Part shown: piece after piece, positions 52,751 to 60,361 of the stretch | How positions within the stretch are numbered: position 1 is the first letter of the stretch | Layout: every line of letters begins with the position of its first letter | Source of the DNA: SD8 sp035528475 | GTDB lineage: Archaea; Halobacteriota; Methanomicrobia; Methanomicrobiales; Methanospirillaceae | Length of the DNA stretch: 64,000 nt | Assembly (NCBI GenBank): GCA_035528475.1 | Contig: DATKYO010000046.1 | Coordinates: 32,532-96,531 of the forward strand | Direction of reading: 5' to 3' | Made by a program: the position numbers and the translations under genes | The notes under the pieces: generated by a model | What the model was told of the DNA's origin: nothing | The model's database searches: none | Seen by the model: only the letters and a program-made list of their open reading frames with translations

Positions 52751-53717
52751 GCCACCTCGCTAGATCCCTGGCAAAATAGGTGATGATCAGGTCGGCACCT
52801 GCCCGTTTCATGCCCGCCATGCTCTCCATCACCACGTCCTTTTCGTTCAGCCACCCGTTCCGGGCTGCAGCTTTTATCATGGAATACTCGCCGCTCACCT
52901 GGTAGACTGCGACCGGCAATCCCAGTGTTGCCACCCGGGCAACAAGGTCGAGGTAAAATCCCCCCGGTTTGACCATCAGGATGTCCGCACCCTCTTCCCT
53001 GTCAAGGAAAGATTCTAAAAATGCCTCCCTGCCGTTGGCCGGGTTTATCTGGTATGTTGACCTGTCACCAAATGCAAACCCCGAATCAGCAGCATCCCGA
53101 AATGGCCCGTACAAAGCGCTTGAAAATTTGGTGGAATATGACATGATAGCCACCTGTTCAAATCCGGCCTCATCAAGGGCGCTTCGTATGGAGGTAACCA
53201 TCCCGTCAAGCATACATGAGGGGGCAACAATATCGCATCCGCAACTGGCATGGCTCACTGCAATCTTTTCCATTATCTCAAGCGACGGGTCGTTTAGGAG
53301 ATCGGTCCCCGAACAAGTCTCCCCTATAATCCCGCAGTGGCCGTGATCAGTATATTCGCATGCGCATACATCTGTGATCACAACCATTCCAGGAACGGCG
53401 GACTTGATATCGCGTACGGCCGACTGGATCACCCCGTCCTGGCTGTAGGCAGAAGTGGCCATGCTGTTTTTCTCCTTCGGAATGCCAAAAAGCAGGATAG
53501 ACCTGATTCCCGAGTCATAAAGCTCCCGTGCCACCCTGGAGGCATCGGCGGGGGGATAACGGAACTGGCCGGGCATCGAGGAGATGCTGACAGGGGAGTG
53601 TGCGGTCTCGTCGATAAAGACGGGAGCAATCAGATCTGTTTTGTGAATCTGGTGCTCCTCAAAAAGCGGCTGCAGCAGCCTTCCCCGCAGCCTTCTCATT
53701 CGTCGTTGCGGATACAT
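52734..53717 (-). CDS. hemB: porphobilinogen synthase
   Basis: 5-Aminolevulinate dehydratase of 327 residues. It has DVCACEYTDHGHCG near residue 118, the catalytic lysines in SYSTKFSSALYGPFRDA (near 196) and in MVKPGGFYLD (near 249), and VYQVSGEYSM. The CACEYTDHGHCG cysteine motif shows the zinc-binding type. It overlaps hemA by 22 nt. Confidence 0.97.
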   Translation of the reverse strand: MYPQRRMRRLRGRLLQPLFEEHQIHKTDLIAPVFIDETAHSPVSISSMPGQFRYPPADASRVARELYDSGIRSILLFGIPKEKNSMATSAYSQDGVIQSAVRDIKSAVPGMVVITDVCACEYTDHGHCGIIGETCSGTDLLNDPSLEIMEKIAVSHASCGCDIVAPSCMLDGMVTSIRSALDEAGFEQVAIMSYSTKFSSALYGPFRDAADSGFAFGDRSTYQINPANGREAFLESFLDREEGADILMVKPGGFYLDLVARVATLGLPVAVYQVSGEYSMIKAAARNGWLNEKDVVMESMAGMKRAGADLIITYFARDLARWLDEEQ

Positions 53718-54970
53718 AAATTATCACCTCTTATTATTGCGGCGACCAGCGATTCAGCATAATCCAGGTCACCGGACTCTGCACACATCCTGATGGAGAC
53801 CGTGACATCTGAGAGGAGCTTTTTCACCATGACGCGGGTCAGGTCATCCATTACCTCGCGGGTCCGATCGTCCACGGTATCCAGGCGGCCAAGTGCCCGA
53901 TCCCTTTCCCGAATGCGAATAGACTCGGCCCACCTGTGAAGTGTGGCAAGCGTGGAATCTGCAACCTTTGCATTCAGCAATTTTACGAAATGGTCCAGTT
54001 CTTCATTGATGTAATTGATGGCCTTCTCAGCTTCTGATTTCCTGCTGTCCATGGTAAGCTTGTTGATCCGCCTCAGGCTGTCGATGGTGAAGAGATATAC
54101 TCCGTCGATTTTCTCAACACCTTCTTCCACATCTCTTGGCTGGGCGATATCAATGATGATAAGCGGTCTGGGGTGGCCGTCAAGGGGCCAGCAGCGCCCC
54201 TTCATCACGTCCCGAAGTTCTTCGTACTTAATCATGGGATGGGGCGCGGATGTGCATGAGATGACAACATCGGAGAGGAGGAGGTAGCGGCGCATATCAT
54301 TGAGTTTCACCGCTTTTCCCCCGATTTTTTTAGCCAGGATTACTGCCCGTTCATATGTCCTGTTAGCTACGTACATTGCGGTAAGATCCTTGGCGGCAAG
54401 GGCCTGGGCCACCAGCATACCCATCTCGCCTGAACCAATTACAAGAATATGTTTGCCCTTGAGGCTTTCTAACTGTTCTTCGGCCAGTGTAACCGCAGCC
54501 GATCCGATAGACACCGCACCCCTGTTAATCTGTGTCCGCCTCCGTACCTCGACTCCTACATGCACTGCCTTGTTGATACCGAGTTCGAGGAAAGGACTGG
54601 ATGTCTGTGCCTGCTGGGCCATAGCCATGGCTTTTTTCAGCTGGCCGAGTATCTGGTCTTCTCCTACGATCATGGAATCCATACCGCAGGAAATTTCCAG
54701 GAGGTGCCGTAATGCGTCTCTCCCATTGTAGATAGAGAAATCACGTCTCCCCTCCTCAACCAATAAATCCTGTAGTGCCTTAGTTTCGCCATGGATCAGA
54801 ACTTCGACTCTGTTGCATGTCTGAATGAGCATTACGCCATGGAAGCGGTCGCGGGCCTTCTTTAAAAACTGGTCTTCGTCGGGAAATCTGAACTGTTCCA
54901 AAAGATCCACCGTTGCATCATGGTGGGAAAGCCCGGCCATGGCAAGAGGTACGAAAAGCTGCTCATCCAT
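53696..54970 (-). CDS. hemA: glutamyl-tRNA reductase
   Basis: A 424-residue HemA that reduces glutamyl-tRNA to glutamate-1-semialdehyde. Landmarks are LIQTCNRVEV with the catalytic cysteine (near residue 52), SCGMDSMIVGEDQILGQ, the NADPH loop LVIGSGEMGMLVAQAL and the C-terminal helical dimerisation region. It links translation-derived glutamyl-tRNA to tetrapyrrole synthesis. The start sits on the end of the upstream precorrin-2 dehydrogenase (1 nt overlap). Confidence 0.96.
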   Translation of the reverse strand: MDEQLFVPLAMAGLSHHDATVDLLEQFRFPDEDQFLKKARDRFHGVMLIQTCNRVEVLIHGETKALQDLLVEEGRRDFSIYNGRDALRHLLEISCGMDSMIVGEDQILGQLKKAMAMAQQAQTSSPFLELGINKAVHVGVEVRRRTQINRGAVSIGSAAVTLAEEQLESLKGKHILVIGSGEMGMLVAQALAAKDLTAMYVANRTYERAVILAKKIGGKAVKLNDMRRYLLLSDVVISCTSAPHPMIKYEELRDVMKGRCWPLDGHPRPLIIIDIAQPRDVEEGVEKIDGVYLFTIDSLRRINKLTMDSRKSEAEKAINYINEELDHFVKLLNAKVADSTLATLHRWAESIRIRERDRALGRLDTVDDRTREVMDDLTRVMVKKLLSDVTVSIRMCAESGDLDYAESLVAAIIRGDNLCIRNDE

Positions 54971-55593
54971 CAGAGGTACCTCGCTTCAATTACGTCCCAT
55001 GCTTCCTGTTGTCCAGATGAGAGCGCATCCCATACATCCGTATCGCAAAGCACTTCCCAGATGAGTTCTTTCCTCCTTTGAACATGCGGCTGATGTTCTT
55101 TCAGAAACGAACGGAGCCTTATCTGGAGAGATATCATATCATCAAGATGAGGACATGATTTTTCCATAAATTCCCTGATATAGCGGGATATGGCAGGACT
55201 TGCCCCCTCCGTGCTGATTGCCAGGATATAGTGTTCCCCCCGTATCACCGACGGGATGATGAGATCGCCCGATTCTCCCTGCGCATTATTGAAGAGAATT
55301 CCGGCCTTCCGGCAGCACATGCCTATCCGATTGTTCAGGTTCTCGTCCTGCGTGGCAGCAACTGCAAGGAAGGCTCCTTTGAGAAGGGACAACAGGGTTG
55401 TGTCTGAAAGATCCGACAGATCAATTTCGTTGCATTCCACATTCATCCCCGAAAACTCCGGAACGAATGACCTGCTTAGTACTCTCACATCCGCCTCCCT
55501 GCAAAAAAATGCAGCCTTTCGTGCGCCCACGCCACCCCCTCCGAATATTATGACCGTCTTTTTTTCCAAGTCGATCATCAGGGGTTTCATCAC
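54970..55593 (-). CDS. precorrin-2 dehydrogenase (siroheme synthase N-terminal type)
   Basis: A 207-residue NAD-dependent enzyme that oxidises precorrin-2 to sirohydrochlorin, the branch point of siroheme, cobalamin and F430. It opens MMKPLMIDLEKKTVIIFGGG with the Rossmann loop GGGGVGARKAAFFC. The NDP-like FNNAQGESGDLIIPSVIRGEH segment contains the family-defining region, followed by GASPAISRYIRE. It corresponds to Met8/SirC or the N terminus of CysG. Ferrochelatase activity cannot be told from sequence. It leads the hem operon. Confidence 0.88.
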   Translation of the reverse strand: MMKPLMIDLEKKTVIIFGGGGVGARKAAFFCREADVRVLSRSFVPEFSGMNVECNEIDLSDLSDTTLLSLLKGAFLAVAATQDENLNNRIGMCCRKAGILFNNAQGESGDLIIPSVIRGEHYILAISTEGASPAISRYIREFMEKSCPHLDDMISLQIRLRSFLKEHQPHVQRRKELIWEVLCDTDVWDALSSGQQEAWDVIEARYL

Positions 55594-55712
55594 GCTATAT
55601 TATCTGGCAGACAATTTTAATTAAGGTGTTGGAATGCAAGTGAATTACCTAATCTTTCCAGGAAAATGAAAGGATTTTAATACCACGCTGCTGAAAAACC
55701 ACCGTTAAAGGG

Positions 55713-57206
55713 ATGTATGAACTGGTCTCACCCGTGGACTTCAGGCTTGTACTCAAATACCTTGGGCTTTTACTCCTGGGGATGGGGGCAGTTCTTTTTG
55801 TCCCCTTCTCTATTGCTGTCCTCCTTTCAGAGTTGTTTATCGCTTCCGTATACGGCGTGATGGGGGTCTTTGTCCTGGGACTTGGATACACTCTCCACAG
55901 GTTCATCCCTGAGGGAGAGATTCAGTGGAAGGAGGCAATGGTCATTTCAGCCCTTGTTTTTCCAGTGGCTGCATTGATCAGTTCCATTCCTTTCTCCCTC
56001 TCTACGGGGATGGGATTTCCCGATGCGTATTTTGAGGCGGTATCGGGTATCACCACCACAGGGCTTTCGGTCGCGCCTTCTGACGCAGGCCTTGTCTTTT
56101 TGTTCGCAAGATCCTGGCTCCAGTGGATAGGCGGAATCGGCATCCTGATCATTGTCATTTCACTGCTTGGAATGCCCGGCATAAGTGTATCTAGGCTCTT
56201 TGGATCAGCTATCGGAGATCGGAAAATCCGCCCGACGGTTATTGGAACGGCTGCAGTCCTGTTCGAGGTATACCTGCTGATCACAATCGTCTCATTTTTA
56301 CTGCTCCTGGCAGGAGGTATGGCGCCATTCGATGCTATATGCCATGCCTTCACGACAGTGTCCACCGGCGGGTTCTCCACCCGTCCGGAATCGGTCGCCG
56401 CGTTTTCCGGATTTTTTATTCCGGCAATTATCACAATCGGCTGTGTGCTCGGAGCGGTAAACTTCGAGATCTATTCCCGTATGGTAAAAAATCCGGCATT
56501 TATTTTCAGGAGCCTGCAGTTTCGATGGTTTGTAATTTTTGCCCTTCTTGGAGTCGGACTTCTTGCATTCACGATGCTCGATAGAGGACCGCTCCAATTC
56601 ATACTGCCGGAAGCCGCGTTCCAGGCTTTTTCGGCCATTACTACTGCCGGTTTCTCAACTGCCGATCTGGGCGCTTACCCGGACAGTGCCAAGGCAGTGA
56701 TGTGTGCACTCATGTGGATAGGAGGTTCAATGGGGTCCACGGCGGGCGGGATCAAGATACTAAGAATCATCGTGCTCTTTTCAATCGTCTATATAATTTT
56801 TATCAGGTTTTTCCTCCCGCGTGAGGTGATCACGACTCTTAAGGTTGGTGACACGGTAATCGAACCACAGCAGGTTCTCCACCTGGTCACATTCGTACTG
56901 CTCTATGGAATAGTCCTGATAGCCTCCTCATTTATCTTCATGGTGCATGGATATTCGTTGGTTGACTCACTCTTTGAGACTTCCAGCGCCCTGGGAACTG
57001 TCGGGCTGTCAATAGGAATCACCGGCCCGGCCCTGCCACTTCAATTGAAACTGGTTTTAATCATTGATATGCTCCTTGGAAGAATTGAAATAATCCCTCT
57101 TGCCCTTCTCATCTTTCCCCGCACATGGGTGAAGGCGTCCAGGGGAGGGAAAAACAAAAAACCAAAAAAAATGACGGGCGAAAGTAACGGTCGGGGGAAT
57201 GATTAA
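55713..57206 (+). CDS. trkH: Trk-type potassium uptake protein, membrane subunit
   Basis: A 497-residue integral membrane K+ translocase with four MPM pore repeats. Selectivity loops are visible as SGITTTGLSVAP, TVSTGGFSTRP, AITTAGFSTADLG and SSALGTVGLSIGI. It takes up K+ with the cytoplasmic TrkA subunit encoded 65 nt downstream. This is a homologue of the TrkH/KtrB superfamily. The promoter region is divergent from the hem operon. Confidence 0.95.
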   Translation: MYELVSPVDFRLVLKYLGLLLLGMGAVLFVPFSIAVLLSELFIASVYGVMGVFVLGLGYTLHRFIPEGEIQWKEAMVISALVFPVAALISSIPFSLSTGMGFPDAYFEAVSGITTTGLSVAPSDAGLVFLFARSWLQWIGGIGILIIVISLLGMPGISVSRLFGSAIGDRKIRPTVIGTAAVLFEVYLLITIVSFLLLLAGGMAPFDAICHAFTTVSTGGFSTRPESVAAFSGFFIPAIITIGCVLGAVNFEIYSRMVKNPAFIFRSLQFRWFVIFALLGVGLLAFTMLDRGPLQFILPEAAFQAFSAITTAGFSTADLGAYPDSAKAVMCALMWIGGSMGSTAGGIKILRIIVLFSIVYIIFIRFFLPREVITTLKVGDTVIEPQQVLHLVTFVLLYGIVLIASSFIFMVHGYSLVDSLFETSSALGTVGLSIGITGPALPLQLKLVLIIDMLLGRIEIIPLALLIFPRTWVKASRGGKNKKPKKMTGESNGRGND

Positions 57207-57271
57207 ACCATCCTCATCCCAATCATCTATTAAAATTCCCGGATAGACCGGGGACCCGGAGGAGATTTTGC

Positions 57272-57940
57272 ATGAGGGTGATCATCGTTGGTGCGGGGCC
57301 GCTTGGATTAAACCTTGCCCAGATACTGATCAGGTACAGACACGAGGTGATTATCGTGGAGAAGGATGCGGAGCGGGCCAGGCAGGTTGCAGACACGCTG
57401 GACTGTACGGTTATCCAGATGGAAGGCACAAGGCCGGATATCCTCGAAAAAGCCGAGATAAAATCGGCTGATGCGGTGGTGGCTGTCACCAGCCATGACC
57501 AGGATAATATCATTATAGGACTTATCGCCCGGACATTCGAAGTCCCTGAGATCATTATCCGTACTGACGACGTCCAGTTCCTCACTGTTGCCAAAAAGCT
57601 CGGTTTCCACCACGTGGTCAATCCCTCTCAGACAACATCGCTGATCATCTCCGACAGCCTTCGGGGAGTGGATACCATTGAACTTTCCACCCTGGTCAGG
57701 GGGGATGTCCGGTTCATGAGCGCCATCGTGGGAGAGAAACAGGGGGGTAAACACTTAAATGATCTTGAACCTCCGGGAAAAACGGAATATATTGGTCTTT
57801 ACCGGGGTGACACGTTCCATTTCCGTGGGGAGAATCCTGTACTCCAGGCAGGCGACGAGGTGCTGGTCATTTCCACGGAGGAGCGGGCAGAACAGATCAC
57901 AAGGCTGTTCCAGGGCGGGGAGCCGCCCATGCCTTTATAG
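57272..57940 (+). CDS. trkA: Trk potassium uptake regulator (RCK domain)
   Basis: A 222-residue cytoplasmic gating subunit. The N-terminal RCK domain has MRVIIVGAGPLGLNLAQIL (NAD/ATP-binding loop) and VIIVEKDAERARQVADTL. The C-terminal TrkA-C domain starts near residue 140. It binds nucleotide and controls the TrkH channel. GGAGGAG precedes the ATG. Only one RCK unit is present, half the length of E. coli TrkA. Confidence 0.94.
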   Translation: MRVIIVGAGPLGLNLAQILIRYRHEVIIVEKDAERARQVADTLDCTVIQMEGTRPDILEKAEIKSADAVVAVTSHDQDNIIIGLIARTFEVPEIIIRTDDVQFLTVAKKLGFHHVVNPSQTTSLIISDSLRGVDTIELSTLVRGDVRFMSAIVGEKQGGKHLNDLEPPGKTEYIGLYRGDTFHFRGENPVLQAGDEVLVISTEERAEQITRLFQGGEPPMPL

Positions 57941-57990
57941 ACGACATTTCGATATCCTTAATAGTTCCAAGTGCATATGTAGTGAGCATC

Positions 57991-58062
57991 GCGCCGATAG
58001 TGTAGTGGTCATCACTAGGCGTTGCCAACGCCTAAACCCGGGTTCGAGTCCCGGTCGGCGCA
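57991..58062 (+). tRNA. tRNA-Gly (GCC anticodon)
   Basis: A complete cloverleaf of 72 nt. The acceptor stem GCGCCGA pairs with TCGGCGC, the D arm is GTGTAGTGGTCATCAC, the anticodon arm is AGGCG-TTGCCAA-CGCCT with anticodon GCC, and the T arm is CCGGG-TTCGAGT-CCCGG. The discriminator base is A and CCA is not encoded. There is no intron. Confidence 0.95.
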
Positions 58063-58130
58063 TCGCGACAGCACGTTCGATTTCCTACAAATTTTTATAA
58101 TTTTCACTCGTTTTGCTCCACTTCCCTATA

Positions 58131-58718
58131 TTAAAGTCCGGGATCTACCAGGCAGTATCCAATTTCGTAGGCTTTTTTCATTATCTCTTCATCCTGTCGG
58201 ACGAAACCCCTGTCAAAGAACCCGTACACCGGAAACTTCTCCCTGACCTGGTAGCCGAGTGCCTCCATGGGTTTAGCCATTGCTTCGATAGCAAATCCCA
58301 TTTCGGAAGGGTCCACCTGCTCGCATACAGAGAAAATAACGGCAGTTCGATCCCTATCCGCCAGGCGGCTTGAATAATGGCGGGGGCGGTCGTCGGAAAA
58401 TGTATAGTAAGGATAGAGGCGGTCGATAAAAGACTTCATCAGGCTGGTCACATTGTAATTATAGGTGGGCGAACCGAGGATTATGGTGTCCGAATTCTCA
58501 ACCTTCGGATACAGCAGGTGCATCCCGTCGTAGAACCGGGAGCAGGTCAAATCTTTCCTGCACCGCTCACATCCGATGCATGGAGTAATGGCATAATCCC
58601 GGAGAAATATTATCTCCGTCTCTCCCCCCGCAGTGTTCGCACCGGCAATAATCTCCTTCAAAATAAGGTCGGTATTACCATCTTTCCTGGGACTGCCCGA
58701 AATTCCGAGGATTTTCAT
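58131..58718 (-). CDS. iron-sulfur flavoprotein (Isf type)
   Basis: A 195-residue NADPH-dependent FMN reductase-like protein. The flavin phosphate loop is GISGSPRKDGNTD, and the compact cysteine motif CIGCERCRKDLTC (C-x2-C-x2-C-x5-C) is the 4Fe-4S site of Methanosarcina Isf. GSPTYNYNVTSLMKSFIDR is the next FMN contact. Isf transfers electrons from ferredoxin to unknown acceptors, often in oxidative-stress defence. ATG 58718 is used. Upstream in-frame starts at 58823 and others would add a stretch unlike Isf. Confidence 0.85.
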   Translation of the reverse strand: MKILGISGSPRKDGNTDLILKEIIAGANTAGGETEIIFLRDYAITPCIGCERCRKDLTCSRFYDGMHLLYPKVENSDTIILGSPTYNYNVTSLMKSFIDRLYPYYTFSDDRPRHYSSRLADRDRTAVIFSVCEQVDPSEMGFAIEAMAKPMEALGYQVREKFPVYGFFDRGFVRQDEEIMKKAYEIGYCLVDPGL

Positions 58719-59102
58719 ACCAGTTACATCTTCCGGCAGGAACATGGTCTTTTCGTCGCCGTGAAATATCCTGCACAAAACAGATGCCAGGAGTTTCATC
58801 ACCTCAACCTGCATATGATACAAATAAACGCTTTTTGTTAATGGGAAGTATGCAAATCACCGCATTGATGCTCTCTTGCGGCAGGCGCCATGATCAGGCA
58901 GGATGTAAATTATATCAGAAAGATTTTTACGTTACGGAAATCCTGTGTCAATATTAGCATCGGCCGGGTCAACAGGATCATCTATACTTTTCAAGAGATT
59001 TATCGATAATTTGGGAGATATGATCATAAAAGCGAAAGATTAATTCATTTTGAGGAAGTTTAATCCCTTGTAAACGTTATTATTTTCAGAAATTGGGCCA
59101 TT
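58719..59102. other. A+T-rich intergenic region
   Basis: No gene can be supported. A 39-codon plus-strand frame starts near 58890 with MIRQDVNYIRK, with no ribosome site. Base composition is lower in G+C than in the flanking operons. The promoter of the flavoprotein gene must lie at the left end. Confidence 0.35.
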
Positions 59103-59588
59103 TTATTGATTATTTAAATTGATAACCCATGTAACATCATATGTTTTCCTTTTACTATATGAGTACTTTTTCATTTTACTATCAGCGAAATAAGCATAAA
59201 GCGTCGCTCCTTTTAATAATGCATTATAATTATCTGATGTTACTGAAATTGTATCGAAAGTTGTTGATGATTCCCCCGGATACATTAAATCGAAGAATAT
59301 TCCAGTTCCTGCATGGGGAACTCCATCATAATCGATTAATCTTGTTGTAGCACCTAATTGGACAGCTTCAGTGCCGAGATTTTCCACAGTGAAATAAATT
59401 ATTATATCGTGGGCATCAGTTCCTCTTGGTTTTACAGTAATATTATCGAGGGAAACGCTTATTTTATTACTATTATCTTCTAAAAAAACAGGTTCTGCAC
59501 CAAAATTTTGGCTGGAATCAGACGTTGTTGTGCAACCAATTATTAATAAGAATAAAAGAAGGAATGTTCCGATTAAGATTGGTTTCAT
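59103..59588 (-). CDS. lipoprotein with DUF4352-like beta domain
   Basis: A 161-residue secreted lipoprotein. The N-terminal hydrophobic signal ends in the lipobox LIIGC (cysteine at residue 19). The rest is an immunoglobulin-like beta sandwich with IIIYFTVENLGTEAVQLGA and FDLMYPGESSTTFD, as in the DUF4352 group of telomeric-repeat-like extracellular proteins. The gene is A+T-rich compared with its neighbours, which suggests recent acquisition. Its partners are unknown. Confidence 0.7.
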   Translation of the reverse strand: MKPILIGTFLLLFLLIIGCTTTSDSSQNFGAEPVFLEDNSNKISVSLDNITVKPRGTDAHDIIIYFTVENLGTEAVQLGATTRLIDYDGVPHAGTGIFFDLMYPGESSTTFDTISVTSDNYNALLKGATLYAYFADSKMKKYSYSKRKTYDVTWVINLNNQ

Positions 59589-59863
59589 AATGAAAGTATT
59601 CTATTAAAATATAAAGAAGATTCTAATCAGAAGAAAGAGTATGAAACGGATATTTTTATTGTTTGGTTCTCTGCCAACTTAAAATGGACTGTATGATAAA
59701 TAAATGAGATCTCATTGAAGTAAAGTATTTCAGATTGAACGCCAGCACGAGCTTCGGTTTACAACGATCGGAGAAAGGAACCGTTTATGTGTGGTCGAAT
59801 ATGAGAACCGCCCAAATCAGGCCCGAGACATGTAAACAGTAAATCAGTTTTTAATGATGATAT
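59589..59863. other. A+T-rich spacer without a gene
   Basis: Only short frames are visible. The A+T-rich stretch directly beside the lipoprotein start (59589-59680) probably contains its promoter. Confidence 0.35.
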
Positions 59864-60132
59864 GCCATAGCGTTCGCCGAGCATGCCGATGAAATACGGG
59901 CGGCATTCGTCGATTTACTTCAGGTTGATAACCAGGAACTCTTCTTTCTATTTCTCTGGAGGAATACCCATCGCAGGTCGATGTCGATCAAGCGGAGTTT
60001 ACGTTGCTCGCACCATTCCCGCAGCTCATGGAAGACCAGTTTCACGAGGTAATCCCGTTCGGCATGCATGTCGTTGAATGTGCTGCTCATAAAAACGCTG
60101 ACGGTCTTCCATGAGAGGGACATGGATATCAT
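59864..60132 (-). pseudogene. decayed 5' end of a DUF4062 (STAND NTPase) gene
   Basis: The minus frame from ATG 60132 reads WKTVSVFMSSTFNDMHAERD, then ends in LIDIDLRW, which is the N-terminal DUF4062 domain (V-F-I-S-S-T-F-x-D-M-x-A-E-R-D ... V-D-V-D-L-R-W-G). After a -1 shift the sequence goes on as GIPPEK-stop-KEEFLVINLK-stop-IDECRPYFIGMLGERYG, again exactly the family. The remnant therefore has one frameshift and two stops, and nothing of the NTPase or repeat domains follows. DUF4062 occurs in large STAND proteins with NACHT and WD40 or TPR parts, several of them linked to defence. Confidence 0.8.
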
Positions 60133-60361
60133 AGAAACTTACCATAGGGTATAAAGAGTGATGGTGTTTTAATTTGGGATGGCAATTCCCAACTTCAGCA
60201 TATCGCCTATGGCGGTGATTCTCCATATCTATTCGGCCAAATACCTAGGTTCAGGAAGTAGAAGTAGGCATTTTGATCTGATCCACCCGGTCCCTGAAGA
60301 TCAGAAATAAACTATTTATCGACATCCGCCATTGAAGGAATCAGGCAAAGGTAAGGCGTCC
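60133..60361. other. upstream region of the channel gene
   Basis: No gene. The stretch includes a possible promoter of the channel gene (ACTATTTATCG near 60309-60319). The plus-strand peptide DGVLIWDG near 60160-60190 resembles a WD40 motif by chance or as a relic and is not enough for a call. Confidence 0.35.

Noticed and set aside
58890..59010. 39-codon frame MIRQDVNYIRK
   Set aside because: Too short, A+T-rich, no ribosome site and no similarity that I recognise.
60155..60200. Plus-strand peptide DGVLIWDGN resembling a WD40 repeat
   Set aside because: Only one short match on the strand opposite the DUF4062 relic, with no second repeat or open frame.
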